This document shows, in pieces, positions 14,727-22,429 of a stretch of DNA of 23,462 bases; within the stretch, counting starts at the first letter, position 1; each line of letters starts with the position of its first letter. The stretch covers positions 1-23,462 of the forward strand of contig JAMCVO010000633.1 of NCBI GenBank assembly GCA_023475715.1, in the 5' to 3' direction. A program made the translations under genes and the position numbers. Source of the DNA: Actinomycetota bacterium. Lineage in GTDB: Bacteria > Actinomycetota > Humimicrobiia > Humimicrobiales > Humimicrobiaceae. The notes beneath the pieces were generated by a model that saw nothing but the letters and a program-made list of their open reading frames with translations, was not told the DNA's origin and made no database searches.

Positions 14727-16160
14727 TTATCTGATTTCTTTAAATATATAGTTTTTTATCTGCGAGTACTCGTCAAGTGTTACAGAAAAACCTTCTCTTC
14801 CAATACCACTTTTTTTATATCCGCCAAATGACTGTTGCGGGGCCCTGTAGCATGAGGTCCCATTTATAACAACTGCGCCGCATTCAAGCTTCTCGGCAAA
14901 TTTTATGGACTTTTTCATATCTTTGGTAAAAACACAACCATCAAGCCCGTAAATTGAACTATTTGCAATCTTTATGGCATCATCTTCGTCTTCAAACTCA
15001 ATAATCGGAAAAACGGGGCCAAAAATTTCCATATCTTTTGCAATGTCCATGTCAGGAGTTACTTTTCGAAGGACGGTGGGGGTATGGAAAGCTCCGTTTC
15101 TTTTATTGCCATAAACACATTCAGCACCCTGCTTTATGGTTTTATCTATTTGTTGCTCTACCTCTATGGCTGCAGATTCACTAACCAGGCAACCCATGAC
15201 AGTACAGCTATCCATCGGATCCCCTATTTTTATTTTTGACAGCCTGTTTATAAGCTTGTTTACAAACTCATCTGCAACTTTTGCGCTTATGATAAATCTC
15301 TTGCTTGAGCAGCAAATCTGTCCGCAATGATAAGTCCTGGCAAAAATGGCTTGCTCTACTGCAAAATCAATATCTCCATCTTCAAGTACAATAAAGGCAT
15401 CATTGCCTCCAAGCTCAAGATAAACTCTCGTTAAATTGGGGGCTGCTGCTTTTGCAACCTCAATTCCGGCTGCTGTGCCACCGGTTAAGCTTATTGCATT
15501 TATCTTTGGGCTTGCTGCAAGATAGTTTCCCAATTTTGAACCTGAACCTGTTAATACCTGAAGTGCAGGTCCTGGTACACCTGCTTCCAGCAATAATTCT
15601 GAAATTCTTATTACTGCACAAGGATTTACAGATGCTGGTTTTACAATGACTGAATTACCCATAATAAGTGCAGGAGCCACTTTATGGGAAAATAGATTAA
15701 GCGGAAAATTAAAGGGAATTATAGCGGCAACAACACCCAGGGGTTCCCTTCTTGTAAAAATAAGATCATGCTCATATCCCGGAACTGAAGATTCAGGAAA
15801 GACATCACCATACAGGTGTTTGGCTTTTTCAGGATAGCCTATAAATATGGGATATACTTCACCAATTTCATTTAGACTTTCCTGGAAAGGTTTGCCTGTT
15901 TCCTTGGTTAAAATTTCTGCAACTTCCTTGTCATGCTTCTCCAGCAGATCCACAAATTTGTTCAATATTTTTGCCCTTTCATGCAAAGGTGTATCGGCCC
16001 AGAGGTTCTTCTTTTTATTAGCAATATCAAGTGTTCTTTCTATGTCTTCTATACTGGCACTTGGGACTGTATCATAGACATTACCGGTAGCAGGATTGAT
16101 TACCTCTATAACCTTTCTGTCTGAAGCATCGCATTTTTTCCCATCAATTAGCATTTGCAT
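14727..16160 (-). CDS. NAD(P)-dependent aldehyde dehydrogenase family protein
   Basis: Cytoplasmic oxidoreductase converting an aldehyde to a carboxylate, 477 aa, full length. Catalytic residues are visible: Asn151 in PFNFP, general base Glu249 in YLELGGND, and nucleophile Cys283 in HCGQICCSSKR (a second Cys follows directly, where many relatives have Thr, Ser or Val). The cofactor-binding VKPAS and LTGGTAAG segments are intact. The sequence type is near succinate-semialdehyde, lactaldehyde or glycolaldehyde dehydrogenases; exact substrate not assignable. ATG at 16160 with AAAGGA about 11 bases upstream; ATG at 16154 is also possible. It is the last gene of the leftward sugar locus, 124 bases after the DUF4432 gene, so co-transcription is plausible but not certain. 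Convergent with the FAH gene. Confidence 0.93.
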   Translation of the reverse strand: MQMLIDGKKCDASDRKVIEVINPATGNVYDTVPSASIEDIERTLDIANKKKNLWADTPLHERAKILNKFVDLLEKHDKEVAEILTKETGKPFQESLNEIGEVYPIFIGYPEKAKHLYGDVFPESSVPGYEHDLIFTRREPLGVVAAIIPFNFPLNLFSHKVAPALIMGNSVIVKPASVNPCAVIRISELLLEAGVPGPALQVLTGSGSKLGNYLAASPKINAISLTGGTAAGIEVAKAAAPNLTRVYLELGGNDAFIVLEDGDIDFAVEQAIFARTYHCGQICCSSKRFIISAKVADEFVNKLINRLSKIKIGDPMDSCTVMGCLVSESAAIEVEQQIDKTIKQGAECVYGNKRNGAFHTPTVLRKVTPDMDIAKDMEIFGPVFPIIEFEDEDDAIKIANSSIYGLDGCVFTKDMKKSIKFAEKLECGAVVINGTSCYRAPQQSFGGYKKSGIGREGFSVTLDEYSQIKNYIFKEIR

Positions 16161-16284
16161 CGTGATATTTTCCTTTCAATATGCTTTAATAATTCAAACT
16201 TTAATAATTTATTTTGCTCACTTATTTAATAGAATTTAATTTTAATTTTTCTTAATTCATATGTAAAAAATCCTGGTCATATCA
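16161..16284 (-). other. Gap between DUF4432 and aldehyde dehydrogenase genes
   Basis: This is 124 AT-rich bases. An 11-base direct repeat CTTTAATAATT occurs at 16184-16194 and 16199-16209. No terminator-grade hairpin or clear promoter is seen, so whether the dehydrogenase is co-transcribed with the sugar locus is open. Confidence 0.4.
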
Positions 16285-17379
16285 TTATTCTTTTATAATG
16301 TCTGCTATTTTTCTTTTCATTTCTATGGTTTGGTTTTTGTTTAAATAGCCTATCATCATGTTAAATTTCTTGCTGCTTTTTTCATTAAGTACTAAAACAT
16401 TACCTTTTTCCTTTTCTTTTAAATAGCCCTCTGCTTCACAGGTCGCAGGATTAGCAATACTGATTGCACTAAAATCTTTATTTATAATTATCCACCTGCA
16501 TAAGTGATTAAGTTCTTCAGGTTTATATCCAACATAATCAGCGGAACCATCAGCATGAACCTGCATAAAATGTGTCAGTCTTTTATTATCTGTTTTTAAT
16601 TTGTTAAAATAAAAAATAATTGCAGGATTATAAGGATCAGTTAGTTTTATAGACTTTGTCAGCAATGGATTAAATGATATTTTTTTAATAAAATCCGTAT
16701 GATTTTCAGCTGTTTCCAAATCAGGATATAGAGCATTTCTTAAAATCATATCCTCTTTATCCCAACCTGTGCACTGAATGATTTCTCCGTTTTCAACAGG
16801 CAAAAAGTTTATATGAGCCAAATACATAAGTTCCATTGGGTAATTTGATAAATTTATAATTTCAATAGAGACCTCTATTATCGTGGAATCTTCATAAAGT
16901 TTTATCGTCGGCTTAGCACAATAATGAGAACCAAATGCCTTGTTGTATTCAAAAACACCTGTTATTCCAATATAAGATCCTTTATCATTTTTTCCTATTA
17001 ATATTTTGATATTATCATATCCAGCAACCGGTAATTCGCCATGAAAAGAAAACTCACTGGAATCCGGGCTACCAACCCTAAGTGCACCGCAATGCATAAA
17101 CAAGCAGCCATAAGAATAAAGAAAGTTATCAGTATTAATAGGCAAGGTAAATGATGAAGCCATTTTTAAACTACGACTATTAAAAACTGCATCCCAGATT
17201 TGCTGACCATTAAATGGAAGCACTATGATATATCCATTTTTATTTACTAATTTTACGGCACAAATGTTAGTCTCATACTTAAACAAAAATATTTTTAAGC
17301 TATCGTTTTCAATAAAATTCTGTTCTTTATCTGAGAAAAAATCTTTATTTATTAAAATCTTTGTTTCGTTATTTTCCAT
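16285..17379 (-). CDS. DUF4432 / aldose 1-epimerase-like protein
   Basis: Likely galactose-mutarotase-fold sugar-binding protein, 364 aa, no signal peptide or membrane segment. I recognise it from DUF4432-like landmarks: an N-terminal beta-rich region with NGYIIVLPFNGQQIWDA, a central HGELPV, the MYLAHINFLP strand (family YHiNfG), and near the C-terminus CRWIIINKDFSAISIANPAT (the family has an Asn/Glu-Pro-Ala-Thr element here). Relatives are often found next to sugar kinases, transporters and dehydrogenases; the reaction is not established. It lies 75 bases after the second UroD-like gene and is probably in the same operon. Lys/Asn-rich codons follow the local AT bias. The alternative is a generic aldose epimerase. 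Fold call moderately sure, function not. Confidence 0.72.
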   Translation of the reverse strand: MENNETKILINKDFFSDKEQNFIENDSLKIFLFKYETNICAVKLVNKNGYIIVLPFNGQQIWDAVFNSRSLKMASSFTLPINTDNFLYSYGCLFMHCGALRVGSPDSSEFSFHGELPVAGYDNIKILIGKNDKGSYIGITGVFEYNKAFGSHYCAKPTIKLYEDSTIIEVSIEIINLSNYPMELMYLAHINFLPVENGEIIQCTGWDKEDMILRNALYPDLETAENHTDFIKKISFNPLLTKSIKLTDPYNPAIIFYFNKLKTDNKRLTHFMQVHADGSADYVGYKPEELNHLCRWIIINKDFSAISIANPATCEAEGYLKEKEKGNVLVLNEKSSKKFNMMIGYLNKNQTIEMKRKIADIIKE

Positions 17380-17454
17380 AAATATTTACCTGTTTATAAA
17401 AAGCCGTATAAAAATTATAATCATATTCAAAATTAAAAATTTTGTTTTTTTAGT

Positions 17455-18675
17455 TTATTCTTCTTCATCTTTTAAAAATTCCTCGGAAAGTCTTTTTGCC
17501 ATCGATATATATATATTTACCCTGTCTATATCTTCCTCTGCAGGATGATCGGGTTGGAATCCGTCTACTCTAAGCATATAATTCTGATCATGGCATAAGC
17601 TGAAAATACTTTTTAAATGATTACCCATAATGAATTCATTTTTTTCTATAATTTCTCTTCCGGAAGATCTTACATGAAACGGAATTGCACCATTTAATTC
17701 CCGCACAGCTTTACGTAAATCATCTGCCCACCAGTTTAAATCCATAACTCCAATGGGTTTACTCATTTGTTTTAAGAACGGAATCAACAGAGTCTTACTC
17801 CCGCAGCTATGCCATAATCTTATGCCATTATAATATTCACTTAACTCACTTTCATAAGGAAAACAATACTCTTTATATATCCCCGGAGAAATGAGAGGAA
17901 CACTGGCCTCATCATTATAAAGTGTGCTGTCTATATCAGTTTTACCTAAAAAATCCCTACGATCCTTTGAGTATTTTTTTCGCTGATCGGTAATAAATCG
18001 CATGAGATTATGAACAAACTTGGGATCTTCCATCATATCAATTAAAAGATTTTCCATGCCCCTTAGACCGCAGGCAACTCCAAACGGACTTCTTCCCCAT
18101 TTGGAAAAAATTACTATATAGTCTTCCGGAGTTATATCACTTATTTCCTGATAAAACCTGTGAGCAAGCGGCATAAGACCACTTTTTGTAAAATCAATAT
18201 TATTCAATGTTGACAGATTATTCTTATCTTTTAAAACAGCTCCTTCACTTGAAAAGATTGGTTCACGTTCCGTGGAATATAAAACAGGAACACCAAAAAG
18301 ACTTTCTTCAAAAGCTGCTCCAAGAAAAATAGGGATGGTTTTTATCAGTGGTGTATCATCATGAAAATTATTAAATCTGTGTATATCTATCTCTAAAGTT
18401 CTCCTCAAATAGGCCAGGGGTTCCTGATAATATTCTGAAATATTAAATTTCAATAATCTTGATTTTTGTATCCTGTCCCAATCTGCAGTTATGGGTACTC
18501 TTTTCTCCTCTCTTTCACTGGCAGGAATTGGTTTAAGATAACCAGGGGTATACTCATCCGGACAAATTTCCGGTCCCCAGATAGCTCTCCTTCTTTTGTT
18601 CTCCCGGCTTTCGATTAATTCAGATTTAAGATAAAAAAGCTTCTTGATTTCGTTTTTTATTTCTGTTTCATTCAT
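17455..18675 (-). CDS. Uroporphyrinogen decarboxylase (URO-D) superfamily protein with His-x-Cys-Gly motif
   Basis: Cytoplasmic TIM-barrel protein of 406 aa, related to URO-D and to MtaA/CmuA-type methyltransferases rather than a haem enzyme: the N-terminal substrate arginines of true URO-D are not seen, and the context is not haem synthesis. Landmarks: WGRSPFGVACGLRGMENLLID (near 193-213), NDEASVPLISP (254-264), the metal/corrinoid-type ligand pair His289-x-Cys291 in LWHSCGSKT, and a C-terminal block PDHPAEEDIDRVNIYI. The first ~95 residues are highly charged and rich in Arg and Pro, longer than in simple family members. ATG start; 19 bases separate it from the preceding URO-D-like gene. No corrinoid protein gene is nearby, so methyl transfer is only one possibility; cleavage of a sugar ether or methyl group is another guess. 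Confidence 0.8.
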   Translation of the reverse strand: MNETEIKNEIKKLFYLKSELIESRENKRRRAIWGPEICPDEYTPGYLKPIPASEREEKRVPITADWDRIQKSRLLKFNISEYYQEPLAYLRRTLEIDIHRFNNFHDDTPLIKTIPIFLGAAFEESLFGVPVLYSTEREPIFSSEGAVLKDKNNLSTLNNIDFTKSGLMPLAHRFYQEISDITPEDYIVIFSKWGRSPFGVACGLRGMENLLIDMMEDPKFVHNLMRFITDQRKKYSKDRRDFLGKTDIDSTLYNDEASVPLISPGIYKEYCFPYESELSEYYNGIRLWHSCGSKTLLIPFLKQMSKPIGVMDLNWWADDLRKAVRELNGAIPFHVRSSGREIIEKNEFIMGNHLKSIFSLCHDQNYMLRVDGFQPDHPAEEDIDRVNIYISMAKRLSEEFLKDEEE

Positions 18676-18694
18676 AAAATTCCATTTCTAACAA

Positions 18695-19927
18695 TTATTT
18701 TTCCAAATCATCGATCATATCATTTAATTTTTTTCTATAGTATTTAAAATCGCTCCAACTAATCTCGGGTGGAATAAAATGATCCGCAGTTGGTATATAG
18801 CCCCCGTAATTCAACATTTCTTTAACCGGTTTCAGTATCTCATCTATTCTTTTTTCCCCATATTTTATTTCTAATTTTGGAATTCCGCCCAATACCTGAA
18901 GATCAGGGAAAGTCTTTCTAACCTGAAGGAGATCCATGCCGCAACTTACTTCGACGGGCATTATTCCTGTCAATCCGCCCTCTAAAAAATGAGGAATTAT
19001 ATCCATGCAATATCCATCCGTGTCAACAATAATTATTTTTATATTATGGCTCTTTAAAAATCCGGTAATAATTTTGTAGTAGGGGACCAAAAATTCTTTC
19101 ATTACAGAAGGGGAGATCATGGAGCCGCTCCCCGCGGACATGTCTTCCCAGAATAAAAACATATCTACATCAACCTGAGCCAATACTTCTGAATAAACTG
19201 CTAGCCATAATTCTGTTAAAGTTTTTAATATGTCATGCAGTAGTTTCGGCTCATCATAATATGCATAAAAGAGCTTTTCATATCCCATCAGGTTGGCCAA
19301 GATCCCAAAGAAACCTAAAGGATATCCGCCCAGCATTAAGGGAACATCTCTATTTTTGTATTCAATTAATAATTCTTTCCAATTGAATGGAAATCTTTTA
19401 TCGATATCACCAAGGTTTATTCTGTCTCTTTTTAATTCTTCCCAGGTATTCCAATCTTTTATGACTGCATCTAAAGTTGTAGGAATGACCCCTGTTTTTT
19501 TCATAAATTTTCTTTTTACACCGTCAAGATCAATGTATGTCAGTTGATCTTCATCTTCTTCTATCGTTTTTATTTCAAACATCGGATAAAAAAGTAAATT
19601 CACATCAACAACCATCATTGCTTTATCCAGGCCCAAGGCATCCCTTACATCACTGTCTGTGGGAAAACTTTGGCTGTTCGGAAATCCCGCAAGAACACCT
19701 ATGCCATCCGGTAGTTTGGCCCCGCCGATTGAATTCCAGGCCGGACTGTATAAAGAGGTAACAGGGGTAGTAATTAATTTGGGAATTTTAGGATAATTCT
19801 TCATCGGTAGACCTTCAGTATACCATCTATCTACGGTTCCACCCCAATATCCAATTTCCCATTTTGGCGGTCTGATATCTTTCCTGAAATTTGCCATTAC
19901 TTCTAAAAATCTGTTTCTTAAATTCAT
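18695..19927 (-). CDS. URO-D superfamily protein lacking the His-x-Cys-Gly motif (Asp-Thr-Asp-Gly instead)
   Basis: TIM-barrel protein, 410 aa if started at ATG 19927, where MNLRNRFLEVMANF gives the typical family N-terminus; the open frame also extends to a TTG at 19960. Landmarks: LGGYPLGFFGILANLMGYEKL, a DEP element, FLFWEDMSAGSG, VPYYKII and PADH-like TADHFIPPEISW near the end. At the place where the partner gene has LWHSCG, this one reads VDTDGYCMDIIP (Asp302, Asp304 in this numbering), so the Cys ligand is missing and metal binding, if any, must use acidic residues. Then LQVLGGIPKLEI follows, as in a known subgroup of URO-D-like proteins. It directly precedes the HSCG-type gene, suggesting a functional pair or heteromer. 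Reaction unknown; it need not be a decarboxylase. Confidence 0.8.
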   Translation of the reverse strand: MNLRNRFLEVMANFRKDIRPPKWEIGYWGGTVDRWYTEGLPMKNYPKIPKLITTPVTSLYSPAWNSIGGAKLPDGIGVLAGFPNSQSFPTDSDVRDALGLDKAMMVVDVNLLFYPMFEIKTIEEDEDQLTYIDLDGVKRKFMKKTGVIPTTLDAVIKDWNTWEELKRDRINLGDIDKRFPFNWKELLIEYKNRDVPLMLGGYPLGFFGILANLMGYEKLFYAYYDEPKLLHDILKTLTELWLAVYSEVLAQVDVDMFLFWEDMSAGSGSMISPSVMKEFLVPYYKIITGFLKSHNIKIIIVDTDGYCMDIIPHFLEGGLTGIMPVEVSCGMDLLQVRKTFPDLQVLGGIPKLEIKYGEKRIDEILKPVKEMLNYGGYIPTADHFIPPEISWSDFKYYRKKLNDMIDDLEK

Positions 19928-20120
19928 ATACTTACCATCCCATGAACTTTTAAAAATCAATTTATTTGCTTAGTTTTAAAAATACCTTAATTTTTTTTGT
20001 TATATTCCTAAACTGCTAAACTCATTACTTTTTACAATTTGAATTACTCTGCAGTCTGTTGTTTTAAAGCAGCAGACTGCAGAATTTAAGACATTCTTCG
20101 ATTACTATTAAATAGTAACC
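19928..20120 (-). other. Gap between binding-protein and URO-D-like genes
   Basis: About 190 AT-rich bases with one clear element, the stem-loop at 20048-20083. No promoter of good quality was recognised, so the URO-D-like genes are probably read from the transporter transcript through the hairpin at reduced level. Confidence 0.45.
20048..20083 (-). terminator. Stem-loop following the sugar-binding-protein gene
   Basis: TCTGCAGTCTG (20048-20058) pairs perfectly with CAGACTGCAGA (20073-20083). The stem extends inward by a wobble and two normal pairs to an eight-base loop. It lies about 37 bases after the binding-protein stop on the minus strand and has no U-tract, so it is more likely an attenuating or mRNA 3'-end-stabilising hairpin than a strict terminator. 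Confidence 0.72.
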
Positions 20121-21206
20121 CTACATAATGCCTTCCCAAATATTCCTGTCTATTATTTCCTGAATATTGTTTTTATTTACCACTTCATTTGGCATTATAT
20201 ATCTCTTGAATGGTACTGTTTGTTCGCCTTTTAAAATAGAAATAGCTGAATCTATTGCAAGCTGCATGTCAACTGCCGGATCCTGAACAATCGTTATATC
20301 TCCCCAGCCCTCTTTAATATCCTGCATAAATTCAGGCATTGCTGTAATGCTTACAACTATAGGTCCATCTTCTGCTGTATATCCTGCGTTTTTAAGTGCT
20401 TCCACCGCTCCTGCAGCCTGGTTATCATCAGCGGTATAAACCATATCAAATTGACCTTTGTACTTGGTAATGAAATCAGACATTACTCTCAAGGAATCTT
20501 CCCTTGAAAAGTTACCTGGCTGATCATCAATAATAGTCATACCCGGAGCATTAGCCTTAATATAGTCTGCAAATCCTGCCTGTCTTTCAATAGTTGCACC
20601 ATATCCAGGAATGGCGCTGATTTCCAATATTTTTGCATTTGGATTAAGCTTTGCTGCTTCCTCTCCAACCGTCCATGCTTGTTGATAGCTGCTTGGACCT
20701 GTAAATGCAGTAAATCCTAATTCTTCAATATTATTTATAGGAGAATTTACGCATACTACTGGCTTACCTGTAGCAACAAGTTTCATAGCGGCTACTTTAC
20801 TGGCAGTTGCATCAGTCGGTAAAATAAGATAGATATCATGGTCCTGCTGTATCAGAAGGTCCACGTTATGTGCTTCTTTATTTATGTCCAGGTCCGCATC
20901 AAGGATTACTCCTTCGATTCCTATTTCTGCACAATAATCATTGAATTTTTTTACCATTCCGGCAGCATATCCTGATTTAAAGTAAACCATAGCAAAACCT
21001 ATCGAATAATCGCCTACATTGAATGCAGCAGTTGTTTCGGCTGCTGCTGTTGTTTCGGCTGCAGTTTCGGCCGCTGCCGTGGTTTCTGCTGCAGTTGTGG
21101 CTGCTGCTGTTGTTTCGGCAACCGTTGTGGTTTTACACCCGGCACCAACAATTACAAGAGACAGTCCGACTACAAAAACGATCGTCCAAATGAAAAATTT
21201 TTTCAT
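20121..21206 (-). CDS. Sugar ABC transporter substrate-binding lipoprotein (RbsB-like, periplasmic-binding-4 type)
   Basis: Extracytoplasmic receptor of 361 aa. The signal peptide ends in lipobox VGAGC with Cys24 as the likely lipidated residue. It is followed by a 35-residue low-complexity tether of Thr, Ala and Glu (about 25-60). The two-lobe domain then begins at DYSIGFAMVYF. Typical elements: DADLDINKEAHNVDLLIQQ, LILPTDA, VVCVNSPI, and the hinge-side DMVYTADDNQAAGAVEALK, whose DDN-x-AAG is common in RbsB-like proteins. The ligand is likely a sugar or sugar derivative. Unusually it follows the two permease genes, after a 211-base gap with a stem-loop, and precedes the enzymes. ATG start with AAGGAG seven bases upstream. 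Confidence 0.93.
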   Translation of the reverse strand: MKKFFIWTIVFVVGLSLVIVGAGCKTTTVAETTAAATTAAETTAAAETAAETTAAAETTAAFNVGDYSIGFAMVYFKSGYAAGMVKKFNDYCAEIGIEGVILDADLDINKEAHNVDLLIQQDHDIYLILPTDATASKVAAMKLVATGKPVVCVNSPINNIEELGFTAFTGPSSYQQAWTVGEEAAKLNPNAKILEISAIPGYGATIERQAGFADYIKANAPGMTIIDDQPGNFSREDSLRVMSDFITKYKGQFDMVYTADDNQAAGAVEALKNAGYTAEDGPIVVSITAMPEFMQDIKEGWGDITIVQDPAVDMQLAIDSAISILKGEQTVPFKRYIMPNEVVNKNNIQEIIDRNIWEGIM

Positions 21207-21258
21207 TTTAATCTCCTTAAAAAGTTGTTTTACTAAAATATTGTGTTAAAATTTCCTA

Positions 21259-21307
21259 GAGATTTGTTAAATAGGCCCTCTAAGGCGTATCTTGTTTAAC
21301 AAATCTC
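21259..21307 (-). promoter_or_regulatory. Stem-loop with 13-bp perfect arms upstream of the sugar-binding-protein gene
   Basis: Arms 21259-21271 and 21295-21307 are exact reverse complements (GAGATTTGTTAAA on the transcript) around a 23-base loop containing GCCTTAGAGGGCC. It lies about 50 bases before the binding-protein ATG. No U-tract follows. It may protect the binding-protein mRNA 5' end after processing of the polycistronic transcript, or gate its translation. The stop of a possible eight-codon ORF lies inside the first arm. Confidence 0.65.
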
Positions 21308-21322
21308 ATTTAATTTTTCCAC
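21296..21322 (-). CDS. Possible eight-residue leader peptide (MEKLNEIC)
   Basis: GTG at 21322-21320 sits seven bases after a very strong GAGGAGG site (complement at 21326-21336). The frame GTG-GAA-AAA-TTA-AAT-GAG-ATT-TGT ends in TAA at 21298-21296, inside the first arm of the adjacent stem-loop. A ribosome on this ORF would cover that arm and keep the hairpin open. There is no codon bias to point to an attenuating amino acid. Alternative: the site is an orphan ribosome standby sequence, like those before the other binding-protein gene. Confidence 0.3.
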   Translation of the reverse strand: MEKLNEIC

Positions 21323-21417
21323 TGCCTCACCTCCTCTTTTATATTTTTCTCTTATTTTAATAAGGTATTCCACCTCCCTTCTTTTCTTAAGAAATATTTA
21401 TCTATGATGCTGCTTGG

Positions 21418-22413
21418 CTATTTTTTTATTTCTGCTAAAAGCAGTTCCAATTCTCTTTTTTGAGATATTTTCATAGCCTGTTTATAAGAAATAATATCAA
21501 ATATAACTACTGCCAGAAGCAGGATAGATCTGAAAAATAACTGCCAATTCCCGTAAAATCCAAGAAATACTGTAACATTCTCTATCAATCCAATTAAAAC
21601 AATTCCCTGAACTACACCCCAAACACTACCAATACCACCGGACAGCCTTACACCACCGATTATAACTGAAGCAATAATGACAAGTACTATGTCATTTCCA
21701 AATGTACCTGAAGCAGCCAGGATACTTGAGGATAAAACAACTCCTGCAAAAGAAGCGCAGAACCCGCTTAAAATATAAAGAATAAGAACATAGCTTTCTA
21801 CTTTAATCCCCATGCCTCTGCAGGCTTCAGGATTACCTCCAATGGCATATGCAAATTTACCTAATTTTGTAAATCTTGAGATAAGCCAAATTGCCAGAAT
21901 TACAACAACAAAATAAATAATAATTATTGGTATATTAAATATATTGAGAGTAGAAAATTTTTGAAAAACGATCGAATTGGATGAAATCGCTCTGGAATTG
22001 GTAATTGCAAAAGTAATACCCTGATAAATAACCATAGTTCCCAATGTTGCTATAAATGAATTAATTTTCATTTTTGTTACTATCAGCCCATTTAAAAGTC
22101 CAAGTATTATTCCCGATATAAGTCCTGCCATAATTCCCAGTACAGGACTGCCAGAACTATTTACAGTAATAACAGAAATCGCACCGCTTAGACCCAGTAT
22201 CGAACCGACTGATAGGTCAAAATATTTACTGATCATAAGAAGTGTCAGTCCAATTGAAATAATTCCATTTACTGACAGGTATGAAAGGGTATTTAACAAA
22301 TTATTCAGTTTAAAAAATAGAGGGCTAAAAATGGCAACAACTATTATTATGAAAATCATTAATATTACTAACTTATAATTTGAAATTGTGTTAAGTATTT
22401 TTTTATTATTCAT
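21418..22413 (-). CDS. Sugar ABC transporter permease, RbsC type (second of two)
   Basis: Polytopic inner-membrane channel subunit, 331 aa, eight or more helices. Family features: ISIGLTLLMISKYFDLSVGS near the N-terminal third, TKMKINSFIATLGTM, YAIGGNPEACRGMGI (cytoplasmic loop) and GGVRLSGGIGSVWGV, with the Gly-rich signature of the BPD_transp_2 family near the C-terminus. It starts at an ATG only 17 bases after the first permease stop, with no strong ribosome site, suggesting coupling. It follows a paralogous permease gene, so the channel is probably a heterodimer. Confidence 0.93.
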   Translation of the reverse strand: MNNKKILNTISNYKLVILMIFIIIVVAIFSPLFFKLNNLLNTLSYLSVNGIISIGLTLLMISKYFDLSVGSILGLSGAISVITVNSSGSPVLGIMAGLISGIILGLLNGLIVTKMKINSFIATLGTMVIYQGITFAITNSRAISSNSIVFQKFSTLNIFNIPIIIIYFVVVILAIWLISRFTKLGKFAYAIGGNPEACRGMGIKVESYVLILYILSGFCASFAGVVLSSSILAASGTFGNDIVLVIIASVIIGGVRLSGGIGSVWGVVQGIVLIGLIENVTVFLGFYGNWQLFFRSILLLAVVIFDIISYKQAMKISQKRELELLLAEIKK

Positions 22414-22429
22414 AATACTATGCTGTTTT

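Noticed and set aside
16606..16700. AT-rich stretches suggesting an origin or phage attachment site near the DUF4432 gene
   Set aside because: General AT richness of the genome explains them; no DnaA-box cluster, integrase or direct repeats of attachment type.
18695..19927. Annotation of the URO-D-like genes as hemE
   Set aside because: They lack the family N-terminal substrate-binding arginine pattern and haem-gene context, and one has lost the Cys of the metal motif.
21019..21135. Short repeated units that could suggest a CRISPR or minisatellite
   Set aside because: The units are codon-level repeats inside a coding sequence, without spacers.
21019..21249. Plus-strand ORF of Val/Ala/Ser repeats opposite the sugar-binding protein
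   Set aside because: It is the antisense shadow of the repetitive lipoprotein tether, has no ribosome site and no family features.
21259..21307. Stem-loop considered as a known riboswitch
   Set aside because: A single stem with an open loop lacks the multi-helix core of any riboswitch class I could recognise.
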